Shown here: one piece after another, positions 5,373 to 5,836 of the stretch
How the letters are laid out: every line of letters begins with the position of its first letter
How positions within the stretch are numbered: the stretch's first letter is position 1
Origin: T1Sed10-7 sp046540855
GTDB taxonomy: Bacteria > Actinomycetota > Nitriliruptoria > Nitriliruptorales > Nitriliruptoraceae
NCBI GenBank assembly: GCA_046540855.1
Contig: JBKHEJ010000176.1
Location: 1 to 5,836, forward strand
DNA length: 5,836 nt
Reading direction: 5' to 3'
Made by a program: the position numbers and the translations under genes
The notes under the pieces: model-generated
Told to the model about the DNA's origin: nothing
Databases searched by the model: none
The model's input: the letters and a program-made list of their open reading frames with translations, nothing else

Positions 5373-5836
5373 TCACGTCGCGGGCGGGCCGTCACGGCCG
5401 GCGGGTTCCTCGAGGAAGCGCACGACGCGGGCCTGGAAGGGTCCCCTCGCCTGCTCGGGGAAGCCGTGTCCGAGGTCCTCGAACACCTCGATGGTCGCGT
5501 TCGGCAGCGCGCGTGCCAGCGCGAGGCTGCGCGCTGGGTGGACCACCTCGTCGCGACCACCGGCGAGGACGAGCGCCGGAGCGTGGACGGACGAGAGCAC
5601 CGCGGTGGCGTCGTGGCCCGCGGTGGCCGCGCTCAGCACCAGATGCCGCGCGATCCGGTTCGCTGCTGGCGGCGGCAGGCTCGAGGCGGCGTCGAGCTCT
5701 TGGTGGGTGCGGCGGGCCGCTCCCGTCATGGAGGTGACGATGGCGTCCCGACGGAAGCGCTCGTGCAGGCCGGCAGCGAGCCACCCGTCCCACCGGGCGA
5801 GGACGGACCGCAGACCCGCATCCGCACGGTCCGGAC
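5373..5836 (-). CDS. Alpha/beta hydrolase, C-terminal part (partial)
   Basis: The last 153 codons of a gene whose start lies beyond the right edge; the frame stays open to the edge. The visible part contains a helical cap-like segment (WDGWLAAGLHERFRRDA onward), then VHAPALVLAGGRDEVVHP, which holds the acid of the catalytic triad (Asp, codon 5552-5550), and FEDLGHGFPEQ, which holds the catalytic histidine (codon 5468-5466). The pattern is that of cytoplasmic monomeric alpha/beta hydrolases such as 3-oxoadipate enol-lactonase-like esterases. The nucleophile elbow would be outside the window, so the reaction (ester, lactone or thioester hydrolysis) cannot be stated. It lies upstream of the SDR on the same strand, with a 250-bp gap. 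Confidence 0.82.
   Translation of the reverse strand, partial: PDRADAGLRSVLARWDGWLAAGLHERFRRDAIVTSMTGAARRTHQELDAASSLPPPAANRIARHLVLSAATAGHDATAVLSSVHAPALVLAGGRDEVVHPARSLALARALPNATIEVFEDLGHGFPEQARGPFQARVVRFLEEPAGRDGPPAT

Noticed and set aside
5114..5737. A 207-codon plus-strand frame over the hydrolase gene and spacer
   Set aside because: It is Arg/Pro-rich without motifs, and the minus strand carries a recognisable hydrolase ending.

Overview
The window is bacterial DNA of very high G+C content. Third codon positions in its genes are almost all G or C. The best-supported genes (a FadE-like acyl-CoA dehydrogenase end, a ponA-type class A PBP and a mycobacterial-type alpha-methylacyl-CoA racemase) point to a high-GC actinobacterium. 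Genus cannot be read from the sequence.

Layout. Bases 2-106 (+) are the last 34 codons of a probable acyl-CoA dehydrogenase, followed by a hairpin terminator (131-153). Bases 107-420 are a non-coding spacer with a degenerate 20-bp tandem repeat (about 201-300) and small inverted repeats. Bases 421-2964 (+) encode a complete 847-residue bifunctional class A penicillin-binding protein. All its transglycosylase and transpeptidase motifs are present, and it carries an unusual C-terminal extension: two copies of a 38-residue two-cysteine module, then about 117 residues that are nearly all Asp, Gly, Thr, Asn and Glu. A convergent spacer (2965-3191) holds imperfect CCACC-rich direct repeats. On the minus strand, reading from right to left, are the C-terminal part of an alpha/beta hydrolase (5836-5373, open at the window edge), a 250-bp spacer, a short-chain dehydrogenase (5122-4394) and alpha-methylacyl-CoA racemase (4334-3192).

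How the genes work together. The PBP polymerises and crosslinks peptidoglycan outside the membrane and stands alone as a transcription unit between two metabolic regions. The racemase inverts the alpha-methyl centre of branched acyl-CoAs so that beta-oxidation can proceed, and the acyl-CoA dehydrogenase at the left edge would fit the same general area of lipid breakdown. The SDR and the racemase are 59 bp apart and are probably cotranscribed. The hydrolase may belong with them, but the 250-bp gap leaves room for a separate SDR promoter, possibly giving a leaderless transcript.

I found no mobile element, CRISPR array, tRNA or rRNA. No clear new multigene system is visible. The most unusual element is the C-terminal extension of the PBP.
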